A stretch of 64,000 nt of DNA from Berkiella sp963803015 (lineage in GTDB: Bacteria; Pseudomonadota; Gammaproteobacteria; Berkiellales; Berkiellaceae): positions 248,001 through 312,000 of the forward strand of contig CAWDKV010000003.1 in the NCBI GenBank assembly GCA_963803015.1, in the 5' to 3' direction. Within the stretch, counting starts at the first letter, position 1; every line of letters starts with the position of its first letter. The translations under genes were made by a program, and so were the position numbers. Shown here one piece after another: positions 17,764 through 26,073 of the stretch. The notes under the pieces are model-generated. The model worked only from the letters and a program-made list of their open reading frames with translations, was not told the DNA's origin and made no database searches.

Positions 17764-17868
17764 CGCCCTTTTCGGACTCTAACGACGCCTAAAAACAAAT
17801 TACTCACTTCAAATCTGAAAACATGTTAGTTTTTTTAATTTAATTTTGAGAAGGCGCAACAAGGCAAA

Positions 17869-19200
17869 ATGGCGATAGTCAGTGAGAACGCGACTGAATT
17901 AAAAGAAATTGATTTTTCCAAACGATCTTCTCTTCATGCCAGCATTGTCTGGGGGCTAGCGGCTTTTTTTTATTTATATGAAATAATGCTGTTGGTTTCT
18001 CCCAGCGTCATGTTAGATGACTTGACTGTTGCATTTAAAGCAAGTGCCGAACAACTGGGTAACTTAGCTGCTTTTTATTATTATGCTTACGCTTTAATGC
18101 AGATCCCAGTAGGATTATTAGTCGATCGTTTTGGCCCAAGACTATTACTCGCACTTGCAGCATTGCTCTGCAGCGTGGGGTGCTTTATTTTTGGCTTTGC
18201 TCCAACATTATTGATTGCTGAAATGGGTCGCTTTGTGATGGGCATAGGCGGATCATTTGCTGTTGTTGGGTGTTTAAAACTGGCCTCAATTTGGTTTCCT
18301 ATCAATCGCTTTGCTTTTTTAACCGGCCTGATGGTTGCCGTGGGGATGATGGGGGGCGTATTTGGTCAAGCGCCAGTTGCCGAATTAGTTGAAATCTTTG
18401 GTTGGCGTAAAACACTATATCTAGGTGGAATAGCTGGCGGCATTTTAAGCATCATTATTTGGTTTGTCGTGAAAGACACCCCTTGGAAGAAGAGCGAAAC
18501 TTCTATCAAGCATGTTACACAAAAACGCAATTTATCTGTTTTTTCCAGTCTTTACGCCGTTATGGCCATTCCACAAGTGTGGGTGGCCTCAATCTATGCG
18601 GGTTTAATGTTTGTCCCGACCACAGGTTTTGGTCAATTATGGGGTGTTCCTTACTTTATAGAGCGCTTTAGTTTACCTAAAGACGAGGCGGGCTATATGG
18701 TTTCAATGATCTTTTTTGGTTGGGCCGTTGGTGGACCCCTTTATGGTTGGATCTCGGATAAAATTCAAAGACGTAAATTTCCGATGGGGTTTGCTGCTAT
18801 CACGTCTTTAATCGTGATGCTCGCTATTATGTATATTGATATGTCGCCCTTTCATATGAAAATCTGCGTATTTTTATTAGGTGCATTCTCAAGCGGTTTT
18901 GTTTTAGCTTTTTCCCTGGTAAGAGAAATTAATGCTCCCATTTTGACCGGAACAGCTATTGGTTTTGTTAATACCATAAACAACGCCAGTGGCGCACTCG
19001 CGCAACCTGTTGTAGGCAAGCTATTAGATGCTCAATGGCAAGGGCAAATACTAACAGATGGCAGCCCTATCTATACCGTTGCCATGTACAATAATGCTTT
19101 TCTTTTTTTACCGGTATGTCTATTACTCTCTTTTATCATGTTGCCCTTAATCAGAGAAACTTTTTGCAGGCCTTTATTCACTCGTGTAAAGTCAAAGTAA
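17869..19200 (+). CDS. Major facilitator superfamily transporter
   Basis: The 443 residues contain about 12 hydrophobic helices and the MFS loop 2-3 signature (PVGLLVDRFGPRLLL), with GRFVMGIGGSFAVVGCLKLAS and WFPINRFAFLTGLMVAVGMM following. The pattern matches the large MFS family of Legionella/Coxiella (Pht-like and phosphate/sugar-acid transporters); the substrate is unknown. Oddity: the last codons (VKSK and stop) lie inside the left arm of a long inverted repeat (19186-19314), so the repeat has supplied the C-terminus. No neighbour suggests a pathway. Confidence 0.88.
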   Translation: MAIVSENATELKEIDFSKRSSLHASIVWGLAAFFYLYEIMLLVSPSVMLDDLTVAFKASAEQLGNLAAFYYYAYALMQIPVGLLVDRFGPRLLLALAALLCSVGCFIFGFAPTLLIAEMGRFVMGIGGSFAVVGCLKLASIWFPINRFAFLTGLMVAVGMMGGVFGQAPVAELVEIFGWRKTLYLGGIAGGILSIIIWFVVKDTPWKKSETSIKHVTQKRNLSVFSSLYAVMAIPQVWVASIYAGLMFVPTTGFGQLWGVPYFIERFSLPKDEAGYMVSMIFFGWAVGGPLYGWISDKIQRRKFPMGFAAITSLIVMLAIMYIDMSPFHMKICVFLLGAFSSGFVLAFSLVREINAPILTGTAIGFVNTINNASGALAQPVVGKLLDAQWQGQILTDGSPIYTVAMYNNAFLFLPVCLLLSFIMLPLIRETFCRPLFTRVKSK

Positions 19201-19369
19201 ATGAATCTTAGGCTTTGTTGCCTTCGCCCTCTCGCAATCCTCATTTACTTCTCTGTAAACTCCGGTTGCTCGAGGCTCGGCGCCTCGCCTAAAATCCATT
19301 TACTTTGACTTTACATGATGTAAATGAATCTTAGGCTTTGTTGCCTTCGCTCTTGCAATCCTCATTTAC
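19186..19369. repeat. Long imperfect inverted repeat plus partial direct copy, ERIC-related
   Basis: The 28-base left arm 19186-19213 matches the reverse complement of the right arm 19287-19314 at 26 positions. The interior has GTTGCC, GGCTCGGCGCC and a central TTTACTTCTCTGTAAA hairpin. A second partial copy of the left half follows at 19320-19369, ending in CCTCATTTAC like the first (to about 19250). The layout parallels the ERIC-like elements elsewhere in this window. The rest of this gene-free stretch, 19370-19523, shows nothing recognisable except a GGAG site before the GTG at 19524. Confidence 0.8.
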
Positions 19370-19523
19370 CAGATGTTGTGCGGAGCAATAAAATATCAAC
19401 ACACTCTAATTCCTTGACAAAAAAACAGCTTTTTCTCACAAAGCGCGGCTTCATATCTCCTTTGCTATAAACTACTTTTCACACTATTTTGAAAATAAGA
19501 GACCAGATCCCTTTGGAGATACC

Positions 19524-20069
19524 GTGTCTATTCTATACTTTGCTTATGACGAAAAGATGTTTTTCCCTTTTTTCAAACAAGTTGCACCAAGTGCAGTGTG
19601 TTTGGGCGTCGCAAAGTTACCTGGCTATAAACTCTATTTTCATAGTCATAGTTTTCATGATTGCTCAGGCAAATGTAACATTGTGCCCAATTTACAGAAA
19701 AATGCGGTTGTCTACGGTGTGTTGTATGAAATATCGGCACAAGACAAAGTGCTGATTGAGGATGAGGTAAAAATAGGACAAGCTAACCAAGCCGCTGAGT
19801 TAATGGTTTTTCCTGTCGCAGGATTGTTGAGAAGCGCCAACATCAATCAAAGTGGACAAAAAGTCCTCACTCATGTTGCTTGTAAAGAGAATATATATCA
19901 AGATTTAGTTCCCTTTTCTTGGTATAAAAAAAGGGTGATTCAAGGAGCTCGCGAACATCATTTACCAAAGGAATATATTTCTTTACTTGAGCAGTATGCT
20001 TGTGCGCAAGATCCCAATTTGCAAAGAGATCTCCAGCAAAACAGGGTTTTAAACATACAATTCCTTTAA
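19524..20069 (+). CDS. Gamma-glutamylcyclotransferase-like (AIG2/GGCT fold) protein
   Basis: The 181 residues start at GTG with GGAG 5 nt upstream. The opening SILYFAYDEKMFFPFF parallels the GGCT opening YFAYGSNM, and YGVLYEISAQDKVLIEDEV corresponds to the GVLY-x-D...E segment holding the catalytic Glu. YVSLLEQYA-like C-terminal helices also fit. The family cleaves gamma-glutamyl dipeptides to 5-oxoproline. The phosphate-like binding loop differs (YDEKM in place of YGSNM), so activity is uncertain. It is the only plus-strand gene between the repeat and the 20-kb oxygenase-like gene. Confidence 0.7.
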   Translation: MSILYFAYDEKMFFPFFKQVAPSAVCLGVAKLPGYKLYFHSHSFHDCSGKCNIVPNLQKNAVVYGVLYEISAQDKVLIEDEVKIGQANQAAELMVFPVAGLLRSANINQSGQKVLTHVACKENIYQDLVPFSWYKKRVIQGAREHHLPKEYISLLEQYACAQDPNLQRDLQQNRVLNIQFL

Positions 20070-20079
20070 ATAACGCATT

Positions 20080-21018
20080 CTAAGTTTTGTTCCAGCGCTC
20101 ATCGAGTTCTTTAACTTTGCTATGGTTTCCTACAACAACAGATAAAAATAGCCTATTTTTATCTGTTTTGGGCTCAGAATGGATGGCAGAATAGCTGGGA
20201 TCGCCAACAACAAAAATCACGCCATGACCCGGCTTGGCGGAGATGGCATCGGTTGGCTGAAACAATTCATTCAGTTTATCTCTATTATGTTCTTCAACAA
20301 TAAATTGTGCTCTTTCTTCTGCAGAGGCAGGATAGAGTAAAGTCTGATCGCCTTTTAGCGCAGTGACAAATTTAACTTCATGCTCCGATCCAAAAGCCGT
20401 AAAATGATAATCGGTATGCCATCTTGGGATATCGTACTTATGAGTAGGGGTGTAGGCGCGCAAAGCAAACCAAGCGGTTTCGCCGTCTAAGGCAGATACC
20501 ACTTTGGTGGTTAATTTTTCTATCATGGTGCTCAGTACGGAAATTTGTGACTCATCGGCGGTAGTGGCACTCCGTAGAAAATCCGGTAAATCCTGTTTTA
20601 AATTTTCTAGTTTCCCAAAATTATTGTATTCATCCGTTTTGTTGATTTCTATTGCATCGAGGATTTCACTTTCTTTCTCGGATAAACCCAAATCAAAAGT
20701 AATAAAAGGCTCATGATGGGTTTTTTGTTGGTGAATTTGAGAAATGAGAGATTGATCATCGAAATAATCATTTTCTGTTGTCGATATTGCGTTAGTCGCT
20801 TTATCTAACATGCTTTTATCGATTGTAATCACATCTTGCAGTTGCAAAATTGAGGAGTCAAAATTTTCTAAAGATGCAATGGGAGGAGCAAAAGACAGAG
20901 GCTCATGCACTTGAGTTAAGGGAGTGGGGGCGGCAAATGAAGTAGCTTCGAAGTGATTAAACGACGGAGTCTGTAGAGTCGGTTCAGGATGGGCTATGTT
21001 AATGTCAGCTTCGAACAT
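20080..21018 (-). CDS. Unknown protein with HxD...H...R pattern (Fe(II)/2OG-oxygenase-like C-terminus)
   Basis: The 312 residues split into a Pro/Ser/Thr-rich N-terminus (1-100) and a predicted globular C-terminal part. In that part PRWHTDYHF gives H201-x-D203, SAIHSEP gives H280, and DKNRLFLSV gives R289. This is the spacing of the double-stranded beta-helix dioxygenases, where HxD...H binds iron and the Arg binds 2-oxoglutarate. KPGHGVIFVVGDPS resembles a core strand with a turn. It is an assignment by pattern only; the overall sequence is unfamiliar. It lies 54 bp downstream of a double-glycine-leader peptide on the same strand, so it might modify that peptide, or it might be an effector. 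Confidence 0.5.
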   Translation of the reverse strand: MFEADINIAHPEPTLQTPSFNHFEATSFAAPTPLTQVHEPLSFAPPIASLENFDSSILQLQDVITIDKSMLDKATNAISTTENDYFDDQSLISQIHQQKTHHEPFITFDLGLSEKESEILDAIEINKTDEYNNFGKLENLKQDLPDFLRSATTADESQISVLSTMIEKLTTKVVSALDGETAWFALRAYTPTHKYDIPRWHTDYHFTAFGSEHEVKFVTALKGDQTLLYPASAEERAQFIVEEHNRDKLNELFQPTDAISAKPGHGVIFVVGDPSYSAIHSEPKTDKNRLFLSVVVGNHSKVKELDERWNKT

Positions 21019-21072
21019 TTGTGCTCTCTCATGGGATGAAATGAAGAATGCTCATCCCTGAGCATTGACAAA

Positions 21073-21312
21073 TTAGTAATTAGAAACTGCTAATCTGTTT
21101 AAGATAACTCTAGTATCAGCATCAGTGCATTGTGTTAGAGCGGTTCTTAATTGCGCATTGCTAAACCAATGTGATGAGTAAGTGTTGGACTCAACACGAA
21201 AAGCGTTTTGACAACCCTCAGATAGACCGACCGTACTAAATTCCCTGCCAAGATTGTTAAGATAAACACCACCAGCAACAGTTACGATGTCATTTTGATT
21301 CAATTGTTTCAT
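21073..21312 (-). CDS. Double-glycine-leader peptide 1 (bacteriocin-like, unknown)
   Basis: The 79-residue peptide from ATG 21312 has GAGG 6 nt upstream; an upstream in-frame ATG at 21324 overlaps that site and is less likely. The leader MKQLNQNDIVTVAGG is 15 residues and matches the class II bacteriocin pattern: L at -12, D at -8, V at -4, GG at -2/-1. The 64-residue core contains two Cys (EGCQNAF, LTQCTDA). Its C-terminal stretch (SNAQLRTALTQ, DTRVILNRL) weakly parallels the second peptide at 22549. Peptides like these are cut and exported by peptidase-C39 ABC transporters; none is encoded here. Confidence 0.72.
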   Translation of the reverse strand: MKQLNQNDIVTVAGGVYLNNLGREFSTVGLSEGCQNAFRVESNTYSSHWFSNAQLRTALTQCTDADTRVILNRLAVSNY

Positions 21313-21573
21313 ATCAGACCTCATTATAAATTTGAAAGTTGAAGAAATAAGTAATGTAAATTACTACATTTGCTTCGAAGTCAAATCTTAGCATAGGGCT
21401 ATTTGAATTAAAACAAAAAATGCTGAAAATACCGGAATGTTTAATTTTAAATATAAAACAAGTTGAAATGTATTGCATTTTTTTATAAGTTATTTGACTG
21501 TTTGTTCATTCTTGACAGGAATGACTTGCGAAGATAACGTAGCGACGAAATAGATAGATTGAAAGAAGAGTCC

Positions 21574-22425
21574 GTGAATAAAGTCGCGCTTTGGGATCCC
21601 CATTTTTATTATTCCTTTCCTGGTTTTGAAAGTTTGCTCTTGCTTTGGCATGAAATTAAAAACGAATTTTTAGAAAATTGGCCACAAGCGACAGATTACA
21701 ATCGCATGGCGGAGCGTTTTTACAGCGAGATCTCACCTGCCTTTCAAGTACGCTTTACCACACAAGAACCCACAAGTTTTTATGAGTGGCAAATTTATCA
21801 ATCACGTCTTGTGCCAACGCGAGAGGTATCCTGGCATGATTTTTTTAATAATTTGACTTGGCTTTGTTGGCCGCATTTAAAATCGGCATTAATTAAACGC
21901 CTTTGTGAGGATTCTCTAAATAAAGGCCACTCTTCTCGTGATAGAACACCGCTACAGAATTTATTAACCCAATTTGACGAATTTGGCGCAGTGATTTGCT
22001 GTGATAATTTAGAAATAATAGAATTGATAAAAGCCTTTCAGTGGCAAAAATTGTTTTTACAAATGCCCCACTTATTAGCGCATTGTCAATGTACTATCAT
22101 AGGGCATGGTTTATTTGAAAAATTATTAAATCCTTTTATTGGCATTACTGCTAAAGCCATTTTTTTACAAGTGCCTTCAAATTATTTTAAGTGCTCTTAC
22201 GCTGAACAATTAGCATATATCGACAAAGAAATTGCGGCATTTCTTTTAGACGCTACATTCCCTCATTCACCACAAGCTCTTCAACCTTTTCCAATCTTAG
22301 GTTGGCCCAATTGGCATCCAGATAATATCAATAAAACATTTTACGAAAATAAGCATTATTTTAGAAACAAACCTTTGCAAAAAGCTGAGGTGAATATCGC
22401 ACATTGGTGTGTTGCCAAAGAATAG
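21574..22425 (+). CDS. DUF3025 family protein
   Basis: The 283 residues match the DUF3025 family of beta/gammaproteobacteria. Signature segments are SFYEWQIYQSRLVPTREVSW then HDFFNNLTWLCWPHLKSAL, followed by RDRTPLQNLLTQFDEFGAVI and the C-terminal PILGWPNWHPDN. The function of the family is unknown. The GTG at 21574 is preferred because GAAGAG lies just upstream; a TTG at 21559 is an alternative. It lies between two double-glycine peptides of opposite orientation. Confidence 0.85.
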   Translation: MNKVALWDPHFYYSFPGFESLLLLWHEIKNEFLENWPQATDYNRMAERFYSEISPAFQVRFTTQEPTSFYEWQIYQSRLVPTREVSWHDFFNNLTWLCWPHLKSALIKRLCEDSLNKGHSSRDRTPLQNLLTQFDEFGAVICCDNLEIIELIKAFQWQKLFLQMPHLLAHCQCTIIGHGLFEKLLNPFIGITAKAIFLQVPSNYFKCSYAEQLAYIDKEIAAFLLDATFPHSPQALQPFPILGWPNWHPDNINKTFYENKHYFRNKPLQKAEVNIAHWCVAKE

Positions 22426-22548
22426 TCGGTAGATACACTGAAAATATCAAATTTTATTTAAGATTATTTTATTTTTATTGAAATGTTTAGATATTTTAAA
22501 GTAATATTATTTCGGTTGGTATTTAAGTCTATATTCTAGGAGTATTTA

Positions 22549-22800
22549 ATGAGAAAGTTGAATGATATAGAATCGGCATGTATTAGTGGCGGTTCTTTTT
22601 TTATTAATGATTGTTATGTAACCGTTCCTGCATGGGGTGTCCCTGCCTGGGATTATCAGCAAATTGATAACCAATATCGAAGATTTTTTAACTCTGAAAT
22701 CACTATTAATCAAGCGGTGACTTCTTTAGAAAATGTTCCTTTATCTTCTCTTCGTACTTATGTAAGTAATATTCCTTATAGTACACGTTATTGTTTTTAA
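22549..22800 (+). CDS. Double-glycine-leader peptide 2 (bacteriocin-like, unknown)
   Basis: The 83-residue peptide has a strong site (TAGGAG) 7 nt before its ATG. The leader MRKLNDIESACISGG is 15 residues with L at -12, E at -8, I at -4 and GG at the cleavage site, an exact match to the class II bacteriocin leader pattern. The 68-residue core has two Cys (FINDCYV near its start, TRYCF at its end) and a Pro/Trp-rich segment (PAWGVPAWDYQQ). Preceded by 120 bp of AT-rich DNA that probably holds its promoter. Function unknown. Confidence 0.75.
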   Translation: MRKLNDIESACISGGSFFINDCYVTVPAWGVPAWDYQQIDNQYRRFFNSEITINQAVTSLENVPLSSLRTYVSNIPYSTRYCF

Positions 22801-22957
22801 GCTTCTCAAGATAAACCCTCACCCGCCGTATTCAATTTTATAGCAATTCTAGTTATAAAAGTGGCGGCGGCCTCTCCCAAATGGGTGAGACGAAAGACAC
22901 AAACATTTTAGTATTTCTTTGAAAGAATAAGGTTGCGCGTAGCAACCATTTATCTCC

Positions 22958-23049
22958 CTTTGTAAAAGGGAGAGGCGCAAAGCGCAAGAGGGATTTCTTT
23001 CTTGATAAAATCCATCTCGCGGGCTTTGCCGCCTCTCCCCTTTACAAAG
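22958..23049. repeat. Long inverted repeat overlapping the end of mutH
   Basis: The left arm from 22958 (CTTTGTAAAAGGGAGAGGCG) pairs imperfectly with the right arm ending at 23049 (CGCCTCTCCCCTTTACAAAG), about 40 bases per arm around a short centre. The right arm covers the last codons and stop of mutH. A small hairpin (GGTTGC...GCAACC, 22931-22947) and a GCCTCTCCCA stretch near 22866 lie just left of it. This looks like a dispersed palindromic element rather than a simple terminator. Confidence 0.75.
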
Positions 23050-23707
23050 CATAATTATCTTGAATAATTCTTTGCGTCAAAAGAGGGCGCAAATAAAACC
23101 CTTTTGGTACAAGCGAAAGGGTTTGCCCTTCATGATTGACTACTTGAATAAATGTTTTGGCATTAGCAGCTTTGGGGCGTAGTTGTAAATATTTTCCTTT
23201 GTGTGCACTTAACTCTTCAAAATACCCTAGCACCATGAGTTCTGTTAACTCTTCCCAATCTTGTCGTAATTGCTCTGCAATATCTTTTGGGGGCGACCAG
23301 AGAATAGGTGTGCCTATTTGCCATTGGCCAAGTGGTTTTTGCTTATTGGATTCAATGGGCACCCACAACATTTTAGCCATTTTGCGCCAGACGCGAGAGC
23401 TTTCCCAAGATAAATCAATGGGCGGGATAGAAGTACTACAAATAAAGGTCGACTCGGCAGGGTGTCCTTGAGAATTGATTGGCAGAGTTTTTAGTTCAAT
23501 ACCTAAATCAAAAAAGTCAGGTTGATCCAAGCTAAATGATTGGGCCCCCAACGCTTTTTCCATTAATTGCCCAATCCAACCTTTAGCATATTTTAAAGCT
23601 TCTGGAACGGGTTCTGCCACGCTAAGGGCTAATTCTGCGAGGGTAAGCCCAGCGATGCGATTTGCACGCTGTTTTAACTCGTTTTCTGAAGTGGGAGGAG
23701 ATATCAT
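23042..23707 (-). CDS. mutH: DNA mismatch repair endonuclease MutH
   Basis: Methyl-directed mismatch repair nickase cutting the unmethylated strand at hemimethylated GATC, activated by MutL. The 221 residues match E. coli MutH (229). The catalytic D-(x)n-ExK motif is in DFFDLGIELKTLP. Further conserved segments are KGWIGQLMEKALGA, KMLWVPIE, GTPILWSPPKD, LRQDWEELTELMVLG, KYLQLRPKAANAK and PKGFYLRP. The ATG at 23707 is preferred over a TTG at 23716. The final residues DNYAL and the stop lie within an inverted repeat, so the true tail may have been altered. Confidence 0.94.
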   Translation of the reverse strand: MISPPTSENELKQRANRIAGLTLAELALSVAEPVPEALKYAKGWIGQLMEKALGAQSFSLDQPDFFDLGIELKTLPINSQGHPAESTFICSTSIPPIDLSWESSRVWRKMAKMLWVPIESNKQKPLGQWQIGTPILWSPPKDIAEQLRQDWEELTELMVLGYFEELSAHKGKYLQLRPKAANAKTFIQVVNHEGQTLSLVPKGFYLRPLLTQRIIQDNYAL

Positions 23708-23783
23708 GCTGAACAAATTTGGAAAAAAAGAAAACTAATCTTAACATTGGCGAAAAACAAAGAGGAGGACAATTTTTTAAATC

Positions 23784-24521
23784 ATGCGCAACCAACATGC
23801 CTCAGCTAACTCACCTTTTATTGATCCTTTATGGGATACTGCCTTACAAGAAGAATTTAAAGCGCCTTATATGCAAAACTTGCGTTCCTTCTTAAAGCAA
23901 GAAAAGGAAGCTAAAAAGTATATCTATCCTAAAAGCACCAATGTATTTAAAGCGTTTGAATATACGCCACTGGATAAAGTCAAAGTCGTTATTTTAGGTC
24001 AAGATCCCTATCATGGGCCCAATCAAGCACATGGTTTGTGTTTTTCTGTCTTACCTGGGGTTGCCATTCCGCCCTCTTTGCAAAATATTTACAAAGAGTT
24101 ACAAGCCGATTTAGGGATTCCACCGGTAAACCATGGTTGTTTGGTATCTTGGGCAAAACAAGGGGTGCTTCTTTTAAACAGTGTGTTGACAGTAGAGCGT
24201 AGTCTCGCTGCTTCCCATCAAGGAAAGGGCTGGGAAATATTTACTGATAAAGTAATTAGTGTTCTCAACCAGCAACCAAGACCAATCGCTTTTATTTTGT
24301 GGGGAGCTTATGCCCAGAAAAAAGGACAAGTCATTGATGCTAATAAACATCTTGTCATTAAAACAGCCCATCCTTCTCCTTTGTCAGCGCATCGGGGTTT
24401 TCTGGGGAGTCGACCTTTTTCTCAAATCAATGCTTTTTTGCAAGAACAAGGGCAATCTCCCATAGATTGGGCATTACCCGCAAAAGTATCTATAGAAGAA
24501 ATCAATGAAGAGCATGCTTAA
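23784..24521 (+). CDS. ung: Uracil-DNA glycosylase
   Basis: Family 1 UDG, removes uracil from DNA as the first step of base excision repair. The 245 residues are close to the usual 225-230, with a short C-terminal extension. Motifs: VVILGQDPYHGPNQAHGLCFS (catalytic Asp and water-activating loop), LNSVLTVE, FILWGAYAQ and the DNA-intercalation loop HPSPLSAHRGF. Divergent from mutH, so two DNA-repair genes share one intergenic region of 76 bp. Confidence 0.97.
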   Translation: MRNQHASANSPFIDPLWDTALQEEFKAPYMQNLRSFLKQEKEAKKYIYPKSTNVFKAFEYTPLDKVKVVILGQDPYHGPNQAHGLCFSVLPGVAIPPSLQNIYKELQADLGIPPVNHGCLVSWAKQGVLLLNSVLTVERSLAASHQGKGWEIFTDKVISVLNQQPRPIAFILWGAYAQKKGQVIDANKHLVIKTAHPSPLSAHRGFLGSRPFSQINAFLQEQGQSPIDWALPAKVSIEEINEEHA

Positions 24522-24602
24522 AAGTATACATCTGAGAAGGGTATAAGTTGCTGATATCACTGTCCAAGACAATAATTAAGATATTCGCTTTTACTTTAAG
24601 TG

Positions 24603-25577
24603 ATGAAAATGCAAATTGATCGCGACAATTATCTTGCCTATATTACCAAAACCTTAGAAGACGGGGTCGCTATTGCGCGTCGTAATAAGGACGGTAAACC
24701 TGCCAACTATATTCCAGAATTAGCGAATGTTGATCCAGACTTAGTCTCTGCCTCCATCATTCTTTCAGATGGTACACAAATATCCAGTGGTGATTATGAA
24801 AAACATACTTTTACTTTGCAAAGTGCAGCCAAACTTATCACCCTCATTGGGTTGATGGAAGAATTTGGAGAAGAGAAAATATTTTCTTGGATCCATGTTG
24901 AGCCTTCAGGTCAATCTTTTTCTTCTGTTGCGCAAGTAGAACGTTATGGCTCTGTACCGGTCAACCCAATGGTCAATGCGGGTGCGATAGTGTTATGCAG
25001 TCGTATTCCAGGCAATGGCCAACAGCAGATCCAATGGTTAGATAAATGGGCAGAAAAATTATTTGGCCGATCCTTGCAAGTTAATGGAAAAGTCTTTGCT
25101 TCCGAACGGGCAACAGGCGATCGCAACCGATCGATTGCTTATTTGTTAAAAAGTCGTGGTGAAATTTCTTTACCTGTCAATGAGACCTTAGAGACCTATT
25201 TTTATCTGTGTTCTTATGAATGTGATGTTAAAACTGCTGCTTATTTACCAATGTTACTTGCCAATGGCGGGATAGGGCCAGATGGTGCGCGTGTCATATC
25301 AGAGCGCACGAGCAATTTTGTGGTGGCAATTATGGCAACCTGCGGTATGTATGATGAATCGGGCTGGCATTTAGTGCAAACAGGCATGCCTGCAAAAAGT
25401 GGTGTGTCAGGTGTTATTCTAGCAGTTGCAACGGGTCGAGGAGGTATCGCAGTTTGTGGCCCTCGTTTAAATGATAAAGGCGGGAGCGTTGCCGGGCATG
25501 AAGTCCTTGTGCATGTTTCTCGAGAATTAGATTGGCATTTTGCAGCCCCGTGGGGATATATGCGAATTGAAGACTAA
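24603..25577 (+). CDS. glsA: Glutaminase A
   Basis: Hydrolyses glutamine to glutamate and ammonia. The 324 residues are near the usual 308-310. The serine-type catalytic motif appears as TLQSAAKLITLIGLM (the family has QS-x-x-K). Other conserved parts are GSVPVNPMVNAGAI, ATGDRNRSIAYLLKSRG, YLCSYECDVKTAAYLP, CGMYDESGWHLVQTGMPAKS and GVSGVILAVATGRGGIAV. The ATG at 24603 is preferred over the overlapping GTG at 24600. The next gene, a guanine deaminase, starts 16 bp later; both release ammonia, which suggests shared nitrogen scavenging. Confidence 0.95.
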   Translation: MKMQIDRDNYLAYITKTLEDGVAIARRNKDGKPANYIPELANVDPDLVSASIILSDGTQISSGDYEKHTFTLQSAAKLITLIGLMEEFGEEKIFSWIHVEPSGQSFSSVAQVERYGSVPVNPMVNAGAIVLCSRIPGNGQQQIQWLDKWAEKLFGRSLQVNGKVFASERATGDRNRSIAYLLKSRGEISLPVNETLETYFYLCSYECDVKTAAYLPMLLANGGIGPDGARVISERTSNFVVAIMATCGMYDESGWHLVQTGMPAKSGVSGVILAVATGRGGIAVCGPRLNDKGGSVAGHEVLVHVSRELDWHFAAPWGYMRIED

Positions 25578-25593
25578 AAAATAGGAAAATCAG

Positions 25594-26073
25594 ATGTCAA
25601 TAAATACTCCTTCTCATCCTATGCGTTTAGCGATACAAAGTGCGATAGAGGGCGTAAAAGAAAAGGAAGGTGGTCCTTTTGGCGCCTGTGTAGTGAAAGA
25701 CAATAAAGTGATAGCTGTGGCTCATAACACAGTGTTACGAGATGGTGATCCTACCTGTCATGCAGAAATGAATGCTATCCGTTTGGCTTCTAAAAAATTA
25801 GGCACTTATGAATTAAAAGATTGTGAAATCTATTCTACTGCTGAACCTTGCCCAATGTGCTTAGCTGCCATTTATTGGGCAAGAATCGATAAAATTTATG
25901 TGTCGGTGGATAAAAGTATTGCCGCTAAATATGGCTTTGACGATGATTTTTTCTATCAACAAATGGCAAAATCGCAAGATAAGCGTCATATTCCTTGTGA
26001 AATGGGTGTGTTAAGCGAGGAAAGCGAAGCTGTTTTTAAAACATGGCAAGCTTTAGGTGGCTTGGTTTATTAA
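25594..26073 (+). CDS. Guanine deaminase-type nucleoside/base deaminase
   Basis: The 159 residues belong to the zinc cytidine-deaminase superfamily. HAEMNAIRLASKKLG gives the zinc-binding H56-A-E58, and STAEPCPMCLAAIYWARID gives P85-C86-P-M-C89. The later AAKYGFDDDFFYQQ segment follows the B. subtilis GuaD pattern (domain-swapped guanine deaminase) rather than TadA. It would convert guanine to xanthine. Probably co-transcribed with glsA. Its 3' end overlaps the convergent PHP gene by 21 bp. Confidence 0.9.
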   Translation: MSINTPSHPMRLAIQSAIEGVKEKEGGPFGACVVKDNKVIAVAHNTVLRDGDPTCHAEMNAIRLASKKLGTYELKDCEIYSTAEPCPMCLAAIYWARIDKIYVSVDKSIAAKYGFDDDFFYQQMAKSQDKRHIPCEMGVLSEESEAVFKTWQALGGLVY

